From: Thermohalobaculum sp039184865
GTDB taxonomy: Bacteria > Pseudomonadota > Alphaproteobacteria > Rhodobacterales > Rhodobacteraceae
Length of the DNA: 64,000 nt
Assembly: GCA_039184865.1 (NCBI GenBank)
Contig: JBCDAV010000005.1
Coordinates: 124,001 to 188,000 of the forward strand
Direction of reading: 5' to 3'
Below the pieces are notes generated by a model. The model searched no databases. It worked only from the letters and a program-made list of their open reading frames with translations, and was not told the origin of the DNA. Position 1 is the first letter of the stretch; every line of letters begins with the position of its first letter. Both the position numbers and the translations under genes were made by a program. Positions 23,164 to 30,890 of the stretch are shown piece by piece.

Positions 23164-23684
23164 GCCGCACTCGCCTCCGGGCGCGGCAATGCGAAGACAT
23201 CGCGCGTGACATCGTCCGGGAAGGTTTCGCGGGCGATCACCGTCCCGCCAAGACGCTCGGCGAGGCGGCGTGCGGGCATGTTTTCATCGCGCATATGGGT
23301 TTCGACGACCGGCCAGCCGAGGGTTCCGTAAGCCCAGTTCAGGACCGCGCGGCTCGCCTCCGTCGCGAAGCCCGTGCCCTGCGCGTCTGGCATCAGCCAC
23401 CACGTGAGCTCGTGCCGAGGCCAACCGACGGGATGGACGATCCCGGTGCCGCCAAGGAATGCGCCGGTGTCCTTGCGCTTGAGGACGAACATGCCGAAGC
23501 CCAGCCGGTCCCATTCGCTGATCGCACGCTGAAGAATTTCTTCGACCTCGGCGCAGTCACGCGGCGCGCGGTATCCGCCCTTCTGGTCGTTGGGGATCGC
23601 GTAATAGTCCAGATAGCCATCCAAATGGCCGTCCGACGCCGGTTCGAGCACCAGGCGTTCCGTATGCAGAACGGGTCGTGTCAC
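23160..23684 (-). CDS. GNAT acetyltransferase, RimJ-like (first of three)
   Basis: A 174-residue protein with LHTERLVLEPASDGHLDGYL, the acetyl-CoA site ELTWWLMPDAQGTGFATEAS and the end MRDENMPARRLAERLGGTV. It starts within the last codons of ffh (4-base overlap). A set of one to three such genes between ffh and the chorismate mutase is, to my recollection, a regular feature of Rhodobacteraceae, which supports the taxonomic call. Confidence 0.88.
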   Translation of the reverse strand: MTRPVLHTERLVLEPASDGHLDGYLDYYAIPNDQKGGYRAPRDCAEVEEILQRAISEWDRLGFGMFVLKRKDTGAFLGGTGIVHPVGWPRHELTWWLMPDAQGTGFATEASRAVLNWAYGTLGWPVVETHMRDENMPARRLAERLGGTVIARETFPDDVTRDVFALPRPEASAA

Positions 23685-25225
23685 TTCTTCTTCCCGAAGC
23701 CGCCGAGCCCCGGCGGTAGCTTGGCGCCAGCGCCGCCCGGCAGACCGGGAAAACCCGGTGGCAGTGCCGGGCCACCGGCAGCGCCGCCACCGGGCATAGG
23801 CGGCAGACCGCCCGGCATTCCACCCGGAGGCAGGCCAGGCATGCCGCCCGGCGGCATTCCGGGCATCCCGCCCTTGCCGCCCATCATGCCCTGCATCATG
23901 CCCATCAGGCCACGTTTGCCCTTCTTGCCGAGCTTCTTCATCATGTCGGACATCTGGCGGTGCATCTTCAGGAGCTGGTTGACATCCTGCACCTTCATGC
24001 CGGAGCCGTTGGCGACACGCTCCTTGCGGCTGGCTTTCATGAGATCGGGCTTGCGCCGTTCCTCCTTCGTCATCGACTGGATGATCGCGATCTGGCGCTT
24101 GATCACCTTGTCATCCATGCCTGCTTCGTCGAGTTGCTTCGAGATCTTCCCCATGCCCGGCATCATCGACATGATCCCGCCCATGCCGCCCATCTGCTGC
24201 ATCTGTTCGAGCTGCTTCTGCAGGTCGTTCATGTCGAAGCGGCCCTTCTGGAACCGCTTCATCATCCGCTCGGCCTCTTCGGCCTCGATGGTTTCCTGCG
24301 CCTTCTCGACGAGGCTGACGATGTCGCCCATGCCGAGGATACGGCCAGCGACGCGCTCGGCGTGGAATTCCTCGAGCGCGTCCATCTTCTCGCCGAGGCC
24401 GACGAACTTGATCGGCTTGCCGGTGACGGCGCGCATCGAGAGTGCCGCACCGCCGCGTCCGTCGCCGTCCATCCGCGTGAGCACCACGCCGGAGATGCCG
24501 ATGCGCTGGTCGAAGTTCTCCGCCGTGTTCACGGCGTCCTGACCGGTCAGACCGTCGACCACGAGGAGCGTCTCGTTCGGATTAGCAAAGTCGCGGACTT
24601 GTTCGACCTCGGCCATCAGTTCATCGTCTATGGACAGGCGCCCGGCGGTGTCGAGCATCACGACGTCATAGCCACCGAGCGTCGCCTGCTGCTTCGCGCG
24701 CTTGGCGATGGCGACGGGGTCCTGGCCCATGACGATCGGCAGCGTGTCGACGCCGATCTGCTGGCCGAGCACCTTGAGCTGCTCCATCGCCGCCGGGCGG
24801 CGGGTGTCGAGCGAGGCCATCAGGATGCGCTTCTTGTCGCGGTTCGTCAGGCGGTTGGCGAGCTTCGCGGTGGTCGTGGTCTTACCGGAGCCCTGGAGGC
24901 CGACCATCAGGATCGTTGCCGGGGGCGAGTCGATCTTCAGCGCACCGGGCTCCAGATCGTCTCCGGCCAGCACTGTGATCAGGGCGTCGTGGACGATCTT
25001 GACGACCTGCTGGCCGGGCGTGACCGACTTGAGAACCGACTGGCCTGTGGCCTGTTCCTGCACGGTCTTGATAAAATTGCGCGCGACCGGCAGCGAGACA
25101 TCTGCTTCCAGCAGGGCGACGCGAACCTCGCGCAGCGCGGTCTTGACGTCGTCTTCGGACAGCGCGCCCTTGCCGGTCAGCCGGGTAAGGACTCCGGACA
25201 GGCGGTCGGATAGCGCTTCGAACAT
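23681..25225 (-). CDS. ffh: signal recognition particle protein Ffh
   Basis: GTPase of the SRP that delivers membrane proteins to FtsY and SecYEG. The 514-residue product has the N domain (MFEALSDRLSGVLTRLTG), G1 VGLQGSGKTTTTAKLA, G3 LDTAGRLSIDDELM, G4-like TRMDGDGRGG and a methionine-rich M domain with RVANGSGMKVQDVNQLLKMH, the 4.5S RNA-binding part. The last 70 residues are a Met/Gly/Pro repeat tail (GMPPGGMPGLPPGGMPGG). ATG at 25225 has GGAGGA upstream. It heads the minus-strand run that ends with rplS. Confidence 0.98.
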   Translation of the reverse strand: MFEALSDRLSGVLTRLTGKGALSEDDVKTALREVRVALLEADVSLPVARNFIKTVQEQATGQSVLKSVTPGQQVVKIVHDALITVLAGDDLEPGALKIDSPPATILMVGLQGSGKTTTTAKLANRLTNRDKKRILMASLDTRRPAAMEQLKVLGQQIGVDTLPIVMGQDPVAIAKRAKQQATLGGYDVVMLDTAGRLSIDDELMAEVEQVRDFANPNETLLVVDGLTGQDAVNTAENFDQRIGISGVVLTRMDGDGRGGAALSMRAVTGKPIKFVGLGEKMDALEEFHAERVAGRILGMGDIVSLVEKAQETIEAEEAERMMKRFQKGRFDMNDLQKQLEQMQQMGGMGGIMSMMPGMGKISKQLDEAGMDDKVIKRQIAIIQSMTKEERRKPDLMKASRKERVANGSGMKVQDVNQLLKMHRQMSDMMKKLGKKGKRGLMGMMQGMMGGKGGMPGMPPGGMPGLPPGGMPGGLPPMPGGGAAGGPALPPGFPGLPGGAGAKLPPGLGGFGKKK

Positions 25226-25301
25226 GGTCGGTCCTCCACAACGACAAACGCGCCGGTGGGCGCAACGCGCTGACCGACGGCGATCCCGAGCATGCCCGGG
25301 A

Positions 25302-25321
25302 CCGGAAGCTCTCACTTCCGG
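25302..25321. repeat. 7-bp perfect inverted repeat upstream of ffh
   Basis: CCGGAAG and CTTCCGG with a 6-base loop lie 77 bases before the ffh start, in the 200-base divergent gap between ffh and trhO. It could be a leader hairpin or an operator. No T-run follows. Confidence 0.25.
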
Positions 25322-25425
25322 AATGGCAGCGCGTTAGTCGGTTTCCGGCAGGAAGTCAAATGCTTCGCGGCTTGCCGGCTGCGGGAGATTGATCTGGCTG
25401 ACCTCCAGAGGATATAGCGCGCGGC

Positions 25426-26310
25426 ATGTATCACATCGCTGCGTTCTATAAGTTCACACCGTTCGACGATCCGGATGCGTTGCGCCCCGCCTTGCGCGCT
25501 GTGGCGGAAGCCGAAGAGGTGCGCGGCACGATCCTGGTGGCGCCGGAAGGGATCAACGGCACGGTGGCAGGGCCGCGCGAGGGCGTGGACGCAGTGCTCG
25601 CGCATCTGAAGTCTCTACCGGGTTGCGCCAGTCTGGAGTGCAAGGAGGCCACGGCGGAGGCACAGCCGTTTCGCCGTCTGAAAGTCCGCCTGAAGCGCGA
25701 GATCGTGACGCTGGGTCAGCCGGTCGATCCAAGCGCCCGGGTCGGAACCTATGTCGAGCCCGAGGACTGGAACGCGGTGGTCAGCGATCCCGACATCGTC
25801 GTGATCGACACGCGCAACGACTACGAGGTCGCAATCGGGACCTTCGAGGGTGCCGTGGACCCGGCGACCAGCAGTTTCGGCGCGTTTCCGGACTGGTGGA
25901 ATGCACGCAAGGCCGACTTCGAAGGCAAACGCGTCGCGATGTTCTGCACCGGCGGCATCCGCTGCGAGAAGGCCTCGAGCTGGTTGCTGCACCAGGGTGT
26001 GCCGGAGGTGCTGCACCTGAAGGGCGGGATCCTCAAGTATCTCGAAGATGTGCCCGAAAGCGACTCGACCTGGCAGGGCGAGTGCTACGTTTTCGATGAC
26101 CGGGTCTCGGTCGTACACGGCCTCGCGCGCGGCTCGCATCGCATGTGCCACGCTTGCGGGCGGCCAGTGTCACCCGAGGCGTTGAAGAGTCCGCACTACC
26201 GGCGCGGGGTTTCCTGTTCCGCATGTATCGATGAATACTCGGACGCCGACCGCAAACGCTTTTCCGACCGCCAGGATCAGATTGATCGCGCCGAGAGCGC
26301 CCACGAATAG
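25426..26310 (+). CDS. trhO: tRNA uridine(34) hydroxylase, rhodanese-like
   Basis: O2-dependent enzyme that makes 5-hydroxyuridine at position 34 of certain tRNAs. The 294-residue product has the YceA/TrhO layout: an N-terminal acylphosphatase-like part (ILVAPEGINGTVAGP), a rhodanese domain (IDTRNDYEVAIGTFEGAVDP) with the active-site loop FCTGGIRCEKASSWL, and a C-terminal cysteine cluster CHACGRPV and CSACIDE. The start is ATG at 25426, divergent from ffh. Confidence 0.95.
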   Translation: MYHIAAFYKFTPFDDPDALRPALRAVAEAEEVRGTILVAPEGINGTVAGPREGVDAVLAHLKSLPGCASLECKEATAEAQPFRRLKVRLKREIVTLGQPVDPSARVGTYVEPEDWNAVVSDPDIVVIDTRNDYEVAIGTFEGAVDPATSSFGAFPDWWNARKADFEGKRVAMFCTGGIRCEKASSWLLHQGVPEVLHLKGGILKYLEDVPESDSTWQGECYVFDDRVSVVHGLARGSHRMCHACGRPVSPEALKSPHYRRGVSCSACIDEYSDADRKRFSDRQDQIDRAESAHE

Positions 26311-26324
26311 GGTGCCGGGCCCGG

Positions 26325-26810
26325 TTATCCGTCGCCAGCTTGCGAGACCGTCTTTCTCCACACCTCCACCTCGCGGAGAAACTTGGCAACCATTTCGAGC
26401 TCGTTGAACCTCGGCCCGGGCTTCTTCCGTGTCCCGCGCGCGACCCTTGCATGCTTGCTGGACGACGTGCGGAACCGCGTGTGGAAGTCGCGGCGCGACT
26501 TGTAGTCGGTCGCATACGCGGTCCCGGCAAGGGCCGGCGCCTTGCGGGACCCTTCGCCCAGATACCCGTGACAGCTCTCGCAATGGTGGTGATAAACCCT
26601 GAACCCGGAGCGGCCGATGCCCGACAGCGGATTACTCGCTGCCGTCAGCGGGTCCGATCGCGCTTTTTTGTCTTCGCCAGCTTCCGCGTCTTTCGCGGGC
26701 TCGGCCGCCAGAGAGACCGACGCCGGCGAAGCGACTCCCAGAAAAGCAAACAACACAACCGCACAAAAGCGCCCGGCGAACCCGGCGTTCAGCATCACGC
26801 GCAAAATCAT
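26325..26810 (-). CDS. exported c-type cytochrome
   Basis: A product of about 161 residues with a signal peptide (hydrophobic VVLFAFLGVASPASVSLAAE) and one heme c site, Cys77-Glu-Ser-Cys80-His81, in HHHCESCHGYLGEGSRKAPA. The methionine expected as second axial ligand may be in FNELEMVAKFL. ATG at 26810 is chosen from GGGG six bases upstream; other ATGs at 26816 and 26795 are possible. It is convergent with trhO. A role as a small periplasmic electron carrier is likely; its partner is unknown. Confidence 0.85.
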   Translation of the reverse strand: MILRVMLNAGFAGRFCAVVLFAFLGVASPASVSLAAEPAKDAEAGEDKKARSDPLTAASNPLSGIGRSGFRVYHHHCESCHGYLGEGSRKAPALAGTAYATDYKSRRDFHTRFRTSSSKHARVARGTRKKPGPRFNELEMVAKFLREVEVWRKTVSQAGDG

Positions 26811-26901
26811 ACACATCCCCGGAATCACGATTGGAGATCGGACGATAGCGATCAAACGATAATAACCGGACAGCAAGAAAGGTTAATCGCAGGTGATTGG
26901 C

Positions 26902-28740
26902 TCAGACCCGCAACGCGTCGGCCAATTCCTCGAGTTCCAGCCACTCATCCTCGGCCTTCTGGAGCAGTTCCTGGCGCTGGGACAGCGCCGCCGTCGCCCT
27001 CTCGAACTTGGCCGGATCGCGCGCGTATAGATCTGGATCTGCCAGCAATCCCTCGAGCTTCGAAATGTCATCGCTTATGCGCTCGATCTCGGACGGCAGG
27101 GAGTCAAGCCGCTGCTGTTGGCGAAAGCTGATCTTTCGAACCGACGCTTTTGGTTTGGGCCGTGGTTCATCGGCTTTCGGCTGTGCCGGCTTCGCATCTT
27201 CGACGTTTTCCGGTTTCAGCCAGTCCGGTTTGCTGCCGCGCTGAGCGAGGTAGTCGGACCAGCCGCCAGAATAGATCACCGCCTTGCCGTCACTCTCCAT
27301 GGCGATCGTGGTCGTCGCAACCCGGTCGAGGAAGTCCCGGTCATGGCTGACAAGCAGCACTGTACCGTCGTAGTCGCCAAGGATCTCCTGCAGCAGGTCC
27401 AGCGTTTCGATGTCGAGATCGTTGGTCGGCTCGTCGAGGACCAGCATGTTCGACTGCCGCGCCATCAGCCGCGCCATTAGCAGCCTGGCCTGTTCACCGC
27501 CGGACAGCGCCTTGACCGGTCCGCGCGCCTGGCGCTCGTCGAACAGGAAGTCCTTCAAGTAGCCGACAACGTGTTTAGGTCTGCCGCGGACCATGACCTG
27601 GTCGGAATTGCCGGAGACGCCGAGCGCTGGGTCGGTTGTCAGCGTCTCCCAGAGCGATTTCTCGGGATTGAGTGCGGCGCGGGATTGGTCGAAGACGGCA
27701 AGCTCAAGCCCGGTGCCGATGCGGACGGTGCCGGTGTCGGGTTCCAACTGTCCCGTCAGCATGCGCAGCAATGTGGTCTTGCCGACACCGTTTGGCCCTA
27801 CGAGGGCGACTCGTTCGCCGCGCGCGATGCGCAGCGAGAAGCCGGAGACGATCTTGAGATCGCCGAACACTTTTTCGATCTCTTTGGCTTCGGCGACCAG
27901 CTTGCCGGACTTGGCGCCCGAATCGAAGGCCATCGACGGGGTTCCGCTGCGTCGGATCTGGTCCGCGCGTTCCTGACGGAGCGCGGCGAGCTTGCGCAGA
28001 CGACCCTGATTCCGGGTGCGCCTGGCCGATATGCCGTAGACCGCCCAGTGGGCCTCCTGTTTGATCAGTCGGTCGAGTTTGTGTCGCTGCTGGTCCTCTT
28101 CTTCCCAGAGCTTGTCGCGCCAGTCCTCGAACCGGTCAAAACCGTGCGGCGAGCGATGCACGGTGCCGCGATCGATCCACAGCGTTGACCGTGCGAGGCG
28201 TGTCAGGAAGGCGCGGTCGTGGCTGATCAGGGCGAAGGCGGCGCGGGTGTTGGAGAGGTGCTCTTCGAGCCACTCGATGGCCTGGATGTCGAGATGATTG
28301 GTCGGCTCGTCCAGCAACATCAGGTCGGCTTCGGCCGCGAGCAAACGTGCGAGCGCTGCCCGACGCTTCTCGCCGCCCGAAGCCGTTGCCGGGCTGGCGT
28401 CGGCCGAGACCTTGAGCCCTTCCAACGCTCTTTCGGCTTTCCAGCGGTCTTCGGGGGACAGGTCGGCCGAGGCAAAATCGCCCAGCGTCGCGAACCCGGA
28501 GGGATCCGGGTCCTGCGGGAGATAGGCGACATGGCGTCCGGGCGGTACGAAGCGCGTGCCCGCGTCGAGATCGACCTGCCCTGCCATGATCTTCATCAGC
28601 GTTGACTTGCCCGACCCGTTGCGGCCGACGAGACACAGGCGCTCGCCCGGCGCGATCGAGAACGAAACATCCGACAAGAGCGGTCTGCCGCCAAAACCGA
28701 GGGTCGCACCGGTGAGGGTCAGGATGGGAGGAGATGCCAT
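26902..28740 (-). CDS. ABC-F family ATPase, Uup-like
   Basis: A 612-residue protein with two ABC cassettes and no membrane helices, as in ABC-F translation factors. Cassette one: LVGRNGSGKSTLMKIMAG, signature SGGEKRRAALARL, Walker B LMLLDEPTNHLDI. Cassette two: LVGPNGVGKTTLLRMLTG, LSGGEQARLLMARL, LVLDEPTNDLDIETL. The linker carries the basic RRTRNQGRLRKLAALRQER, and the C terminus is a coiled coil (LPSEIERISDDISKLEGLLA) as in Uup. It probably acts on the ribosome or on DNA branch structures as Uup does. Confidence 0.93.
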   Translation of the reverse strand: MASPPILTLTGATLGFGGRPLLSDVSFSIAPGERLCLVGRNGSGKSTLMKIMAGQVDLDAGTRFVPPGRHVAYLPQDPDPSGFATLGDFASADLSPEDRWKAERALEGLKVSADASPATASGGEKRRAALARLLAAEADLMLLDEPTNHLDIQAIEWLEEHLSNTRAAFALISHDRAFLTRLARSTLWIDRGTVHRSPHGFDRFEDWRDKLWEEEDQQRHKLDRLIKQEAHWAVYGISARRTRNQGRLRKLAALRQERADQIRRSGTPSMAFDSGAKSGKLVAEAKEIEKVFGDLKIVSGFSLRIARGERVALVGPNGVGKTTLLRMLTGQLEPDTGTVRIGTGLELAVFDQSRAALNPEKSLWETLTTDPALGVSGNSDQVMVRGRPKHVVGYLKDFLFDERQARGPVKALSGGEQARLLMARLMARQSNMLVLDEPTNDLDIETLDLLQEILGDYDGTVLLVSHDRDFLDRVATTTIAMESDGKAVIYSGGWSDYLAQRGSKPDWLKPENVEDAKPAQPKADEPRPKPKASVRKISFRQQQRLDSLPSEIERISDDISKLEGLLADPDLYARDPAKFERATAALSQRQELLQKAEDEWLELEELADALRV

Positions 28741-28851
28741 GGCCGGCTCAATGCACTTTTCCGCGCGAAACCGTCAAGATGTGTAGCATCCGTTACGGAA
28801 TCCTCACGGATTTTGAGTAATTGTCCGGCCCGTCAGCAGGAGGGGCCGACC

Positions 28852-29049
28852 ATGAAGAACCGGAAACAAGCACGTGAGCCGAAACAGGACATCATGCCGG
28901 TGATCGACGTGTCATCGAAGCGGATGACAGCCGCAGATTCCGATCCATCGGGTCGCGTCAGCGAAAAAAACGGTTTCGAAATCGTCGAAACGCAGACCGG
29001 CGCTGTGCCTGGTACCTTTGGGATAGACGACCCTTTGGCGACGATTTGA
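28852..29049 (+). CDS. small hydrophilic protein of unknown function
   Basis: A 65-residue protein with a very strong ribosome site (AGGAGGGG, 7 bases before the ATG). It starts MKNRKQAREPKQDIMPVID and ends PGTFGIDDPLATI; it is polar, without cysteine, signal or membrane helix, and probably disordered. I do not recognise a family. It stands alone between the ABC-F gene and the DUF1304 gene. The ribosome site is the main evidence that it is expressed. Confidence 0.6.
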   Translation: MKNRKQAREPKQDIMPVIDVSSKRMTAADSDPSGRVSEKNGFEIVETQTGAVPGTFGIDDPLATI

Positions 29050-29077
29050 TCACGAATGTTTGGAGCCGTTCTGCCCG

Positions 29078-29452
29078 TCAGGCGAACCAAACGATCGCCA
29101 AGACGACGGCTCCAATCGCAGCCTGTAGGTAGAGAATCGGACTCACGGTCCGACCACCGAATAGGCCCGCGACCACCACACAAGCGGAGAGATAGAGCTG
29201 TGGCGCTCGAGCTGCGTCGCCAACTTGCGTAAGTGTGAGGAGGAGTCCCACGCCGATGAACGCATTGTAGACGCCCTGATTCTGAACCAGCGCAAGGATT
29301 TTACCGACGGACGCCGGGGACGCATTGTCTACCTCTTTGATGTCAATACCGGCGACACGACCTGCGAGCCCTTTCGCGTCGAACACCTCTTTGTAGAACG
29401 CGCCGAGGTGGATGATCCCGAGGGCTACAACAGCAATTTCTGCGATGCTCAT
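29078..29452 (-). CDS. DUF1304 family membrane protein
   Basis: A 124-residue protein with four transmembrane helices. The family hallmark NQGVYNAFIGVGLLLTL follows the second predicted helix, and CVVVAGLFGGRTVSPILYLQ is the third-to-fourth helix region. The N terminus carries the LGIIHLGAFYKEVFDAKGL typical of DUF1304. Function unknown. It is convergent with the small gene at 28852, and divergent from the aminotransferase at 29620 across 167 bases without recognisable content. Confidence 0.85.
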   Translation of the reverse strand: MSIAEIAVVALGIIHLGAFYKEVFDAKGLAGRVAGIDIKEVDNASPASVGKILALVQNQGVYNAFIGVGLLLTLTQVGDAARAPQLYLSACVVVAGLFGGRTVSPILYLQAAIGAVVLAIVWFA

Positions 29453-29619
29453 GACGCAACCTTTCCAACGAACACTCTAACCATTCAGGAAGACTAGCAG
29501 CGGCAGCGTTCATCTGCGTCACCAGTTCTGGCTAAATTGTCCGTCGAAGGCGCTATGGACGACGAATGTGGCGAGGTCTAGGGTCTCGTCCCGTACCAAT
29601 CTTAAGGAGCCCCCAGCGC

Positions 29620-30795
29620 GTGACAGCCCACAATCCAAACCTTCTGGCCGCTGCGGCGTCTCCGATAATGGAGGCCACGGGGTGGCTGGGACAAACCGAG
29701 ATACCGGTCGATAGACCGCTCCTCGATCTGTCCCAGGCTGCACCGGGCGAACCACCTCATCAGAGCATCCGCGAGGAACTGGCGCGCGCTATGCTCGAGG
29801 AACCCGCCGCGCATCGTTATGGCGACGTACTGGGCAACGCGCCGCTGCGCTCTGAAGTGGCGTCGCAATGGGCCTATATCTACGGTGGTGCGATCACCCC
29901 GCAGCAAGTCGCAATTACCGCCGGGTGCAATCAGGCCTTCTGCGTCGCGATCCAGACGGCCTGCAAGGCGGGCGACGTCGTGATGCTGCCAATGCCGTGG
30001 TACTTCAATCACAAGATGTGGCTAGATATGGCCGGAGTAGAGTGCCTTCCGCTTCCCTGTGATGAAGCGATGCTGCCGGATATCGATGCCGCACGTGCAT
30101 TGATGCATGCCGGAGTGCGCGCGATCGCGCTGGTGACGCCCAACAATCCAACCGGCGCGGAATATCCGGACACGCTGCTGCACGCCTTCTTCGATCTTGC
30201 GCAGGCGCACGGTGCTCTCTTGATCGTCGATGAGACCTATCGAGATTTCCATTCGACGGATGGCGCGCCGCACACCCTTTTCACGCGACCCGACTGGCCA
30301 CACACGCTGGCCCATCTTTACAGCTTTTCAAAGACGTACCGGATCATGGGGCACCGCGCTGGCGTCATCGTGACCGGCGCCGAGCGCATTGCGCAGGCCG
30401 AAAAGTTCCTCGACACGGTCACGATATGCCCGAGTCAGGCGGGTCAGATCGCGGCACTTTACGGGTTGCGCAACCTCGGCAACTGGGTGCGGGGCGAACG
30501 CACGATGTTTCGGGACAGGTGCGCGCTGGTGCGAAATCTGTTCGCGGACGCTCTGCCCGACTGGGAACTGCACGGTACCGGGGCCTACTTCGCCTGGGCG
30601 ACGCCGCCTTTCGAGATGGCATCCACCGACTTCGCTCGCGAACTTCTCGCCCGACAATCGGTGCTGGTTCTGCCCGGGGATATGTTTCTTCCCGACAGCG
30701 AACGACCATCGCGCGCCGTGAGGATCGCGTTCGCAAATGCCGATAGCGACGGTCTTCACGAAATGGTGCGCCGTCTGGCAGCCTTCGACGGCTGA
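29620..30795 (+). CDS. class I/II aminotransferase
   Basis: A PLP enzyme of fold type I with 391 residues. Motifs: ITAGCNQAFCVAIQTACKAG, the cofactor loop ALVTPNNPTGAEYP, IVDETYRDFH with the PLP Asp, and YSFSKTYRIMGHRAGV with the Schiff-base lysine. RAVRIAFANADSDGL near the end supplies the substrate-binding arginine. The specificity (aspartate, aromatic or other) is not evident. GTG at 29620 follows AAGGAG; no closer ATG fits. Stands alone ahead of ppiD. Confidence 0.9.
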   Translation: MTAHNPNLLAAAASPIMEATGWLGQTEIPVDRPLLDLSQAAPGEPPHQSIREELARAMLEEPAAHRYGDVLGNAPLRSEVASQWAYIYGGAITPQQVAITAGCNQAFCVAIQTACKAGDVVMLPMPWYFNHKMWLDMAGVECLPLPCDEAMLPDIDAARALMHAGVRAIALVTPNNPTGAEYPDTLLHAFFDLAQAHGALLIVDETYRDFHSTDGAPHTLFTRPDWPHTLAHLYSFSKTYRIMGHRAGVIVTGAERIAQAEKFLDTVTICPSQAGQIAALYGLRNLGNWVRGERTMFRDRCALVRNLFADALPDWELHGTGAYFAWATPPFEMASTDFARELLARQSVLVLPGDMFLPDSERPSRAVRIAFANADSDGLHEMVRRLAAFDG

Positions 30796-30890
30796 CGGGG
30801 GCGCCCGTCTTCCCTACGGTTTTTCACGGCTTGCCGCGATCCGGCGACCGCCTTATGTAGCGCCAACTCTGACAGGAACGGACAACCGCG

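Noticed and set aside
23960..25213. A 417-codon open frame opposite ffh
   Set aside because: Mirror frame of a highly conserved gene; composition is typical of antisense reading and no motif is present.
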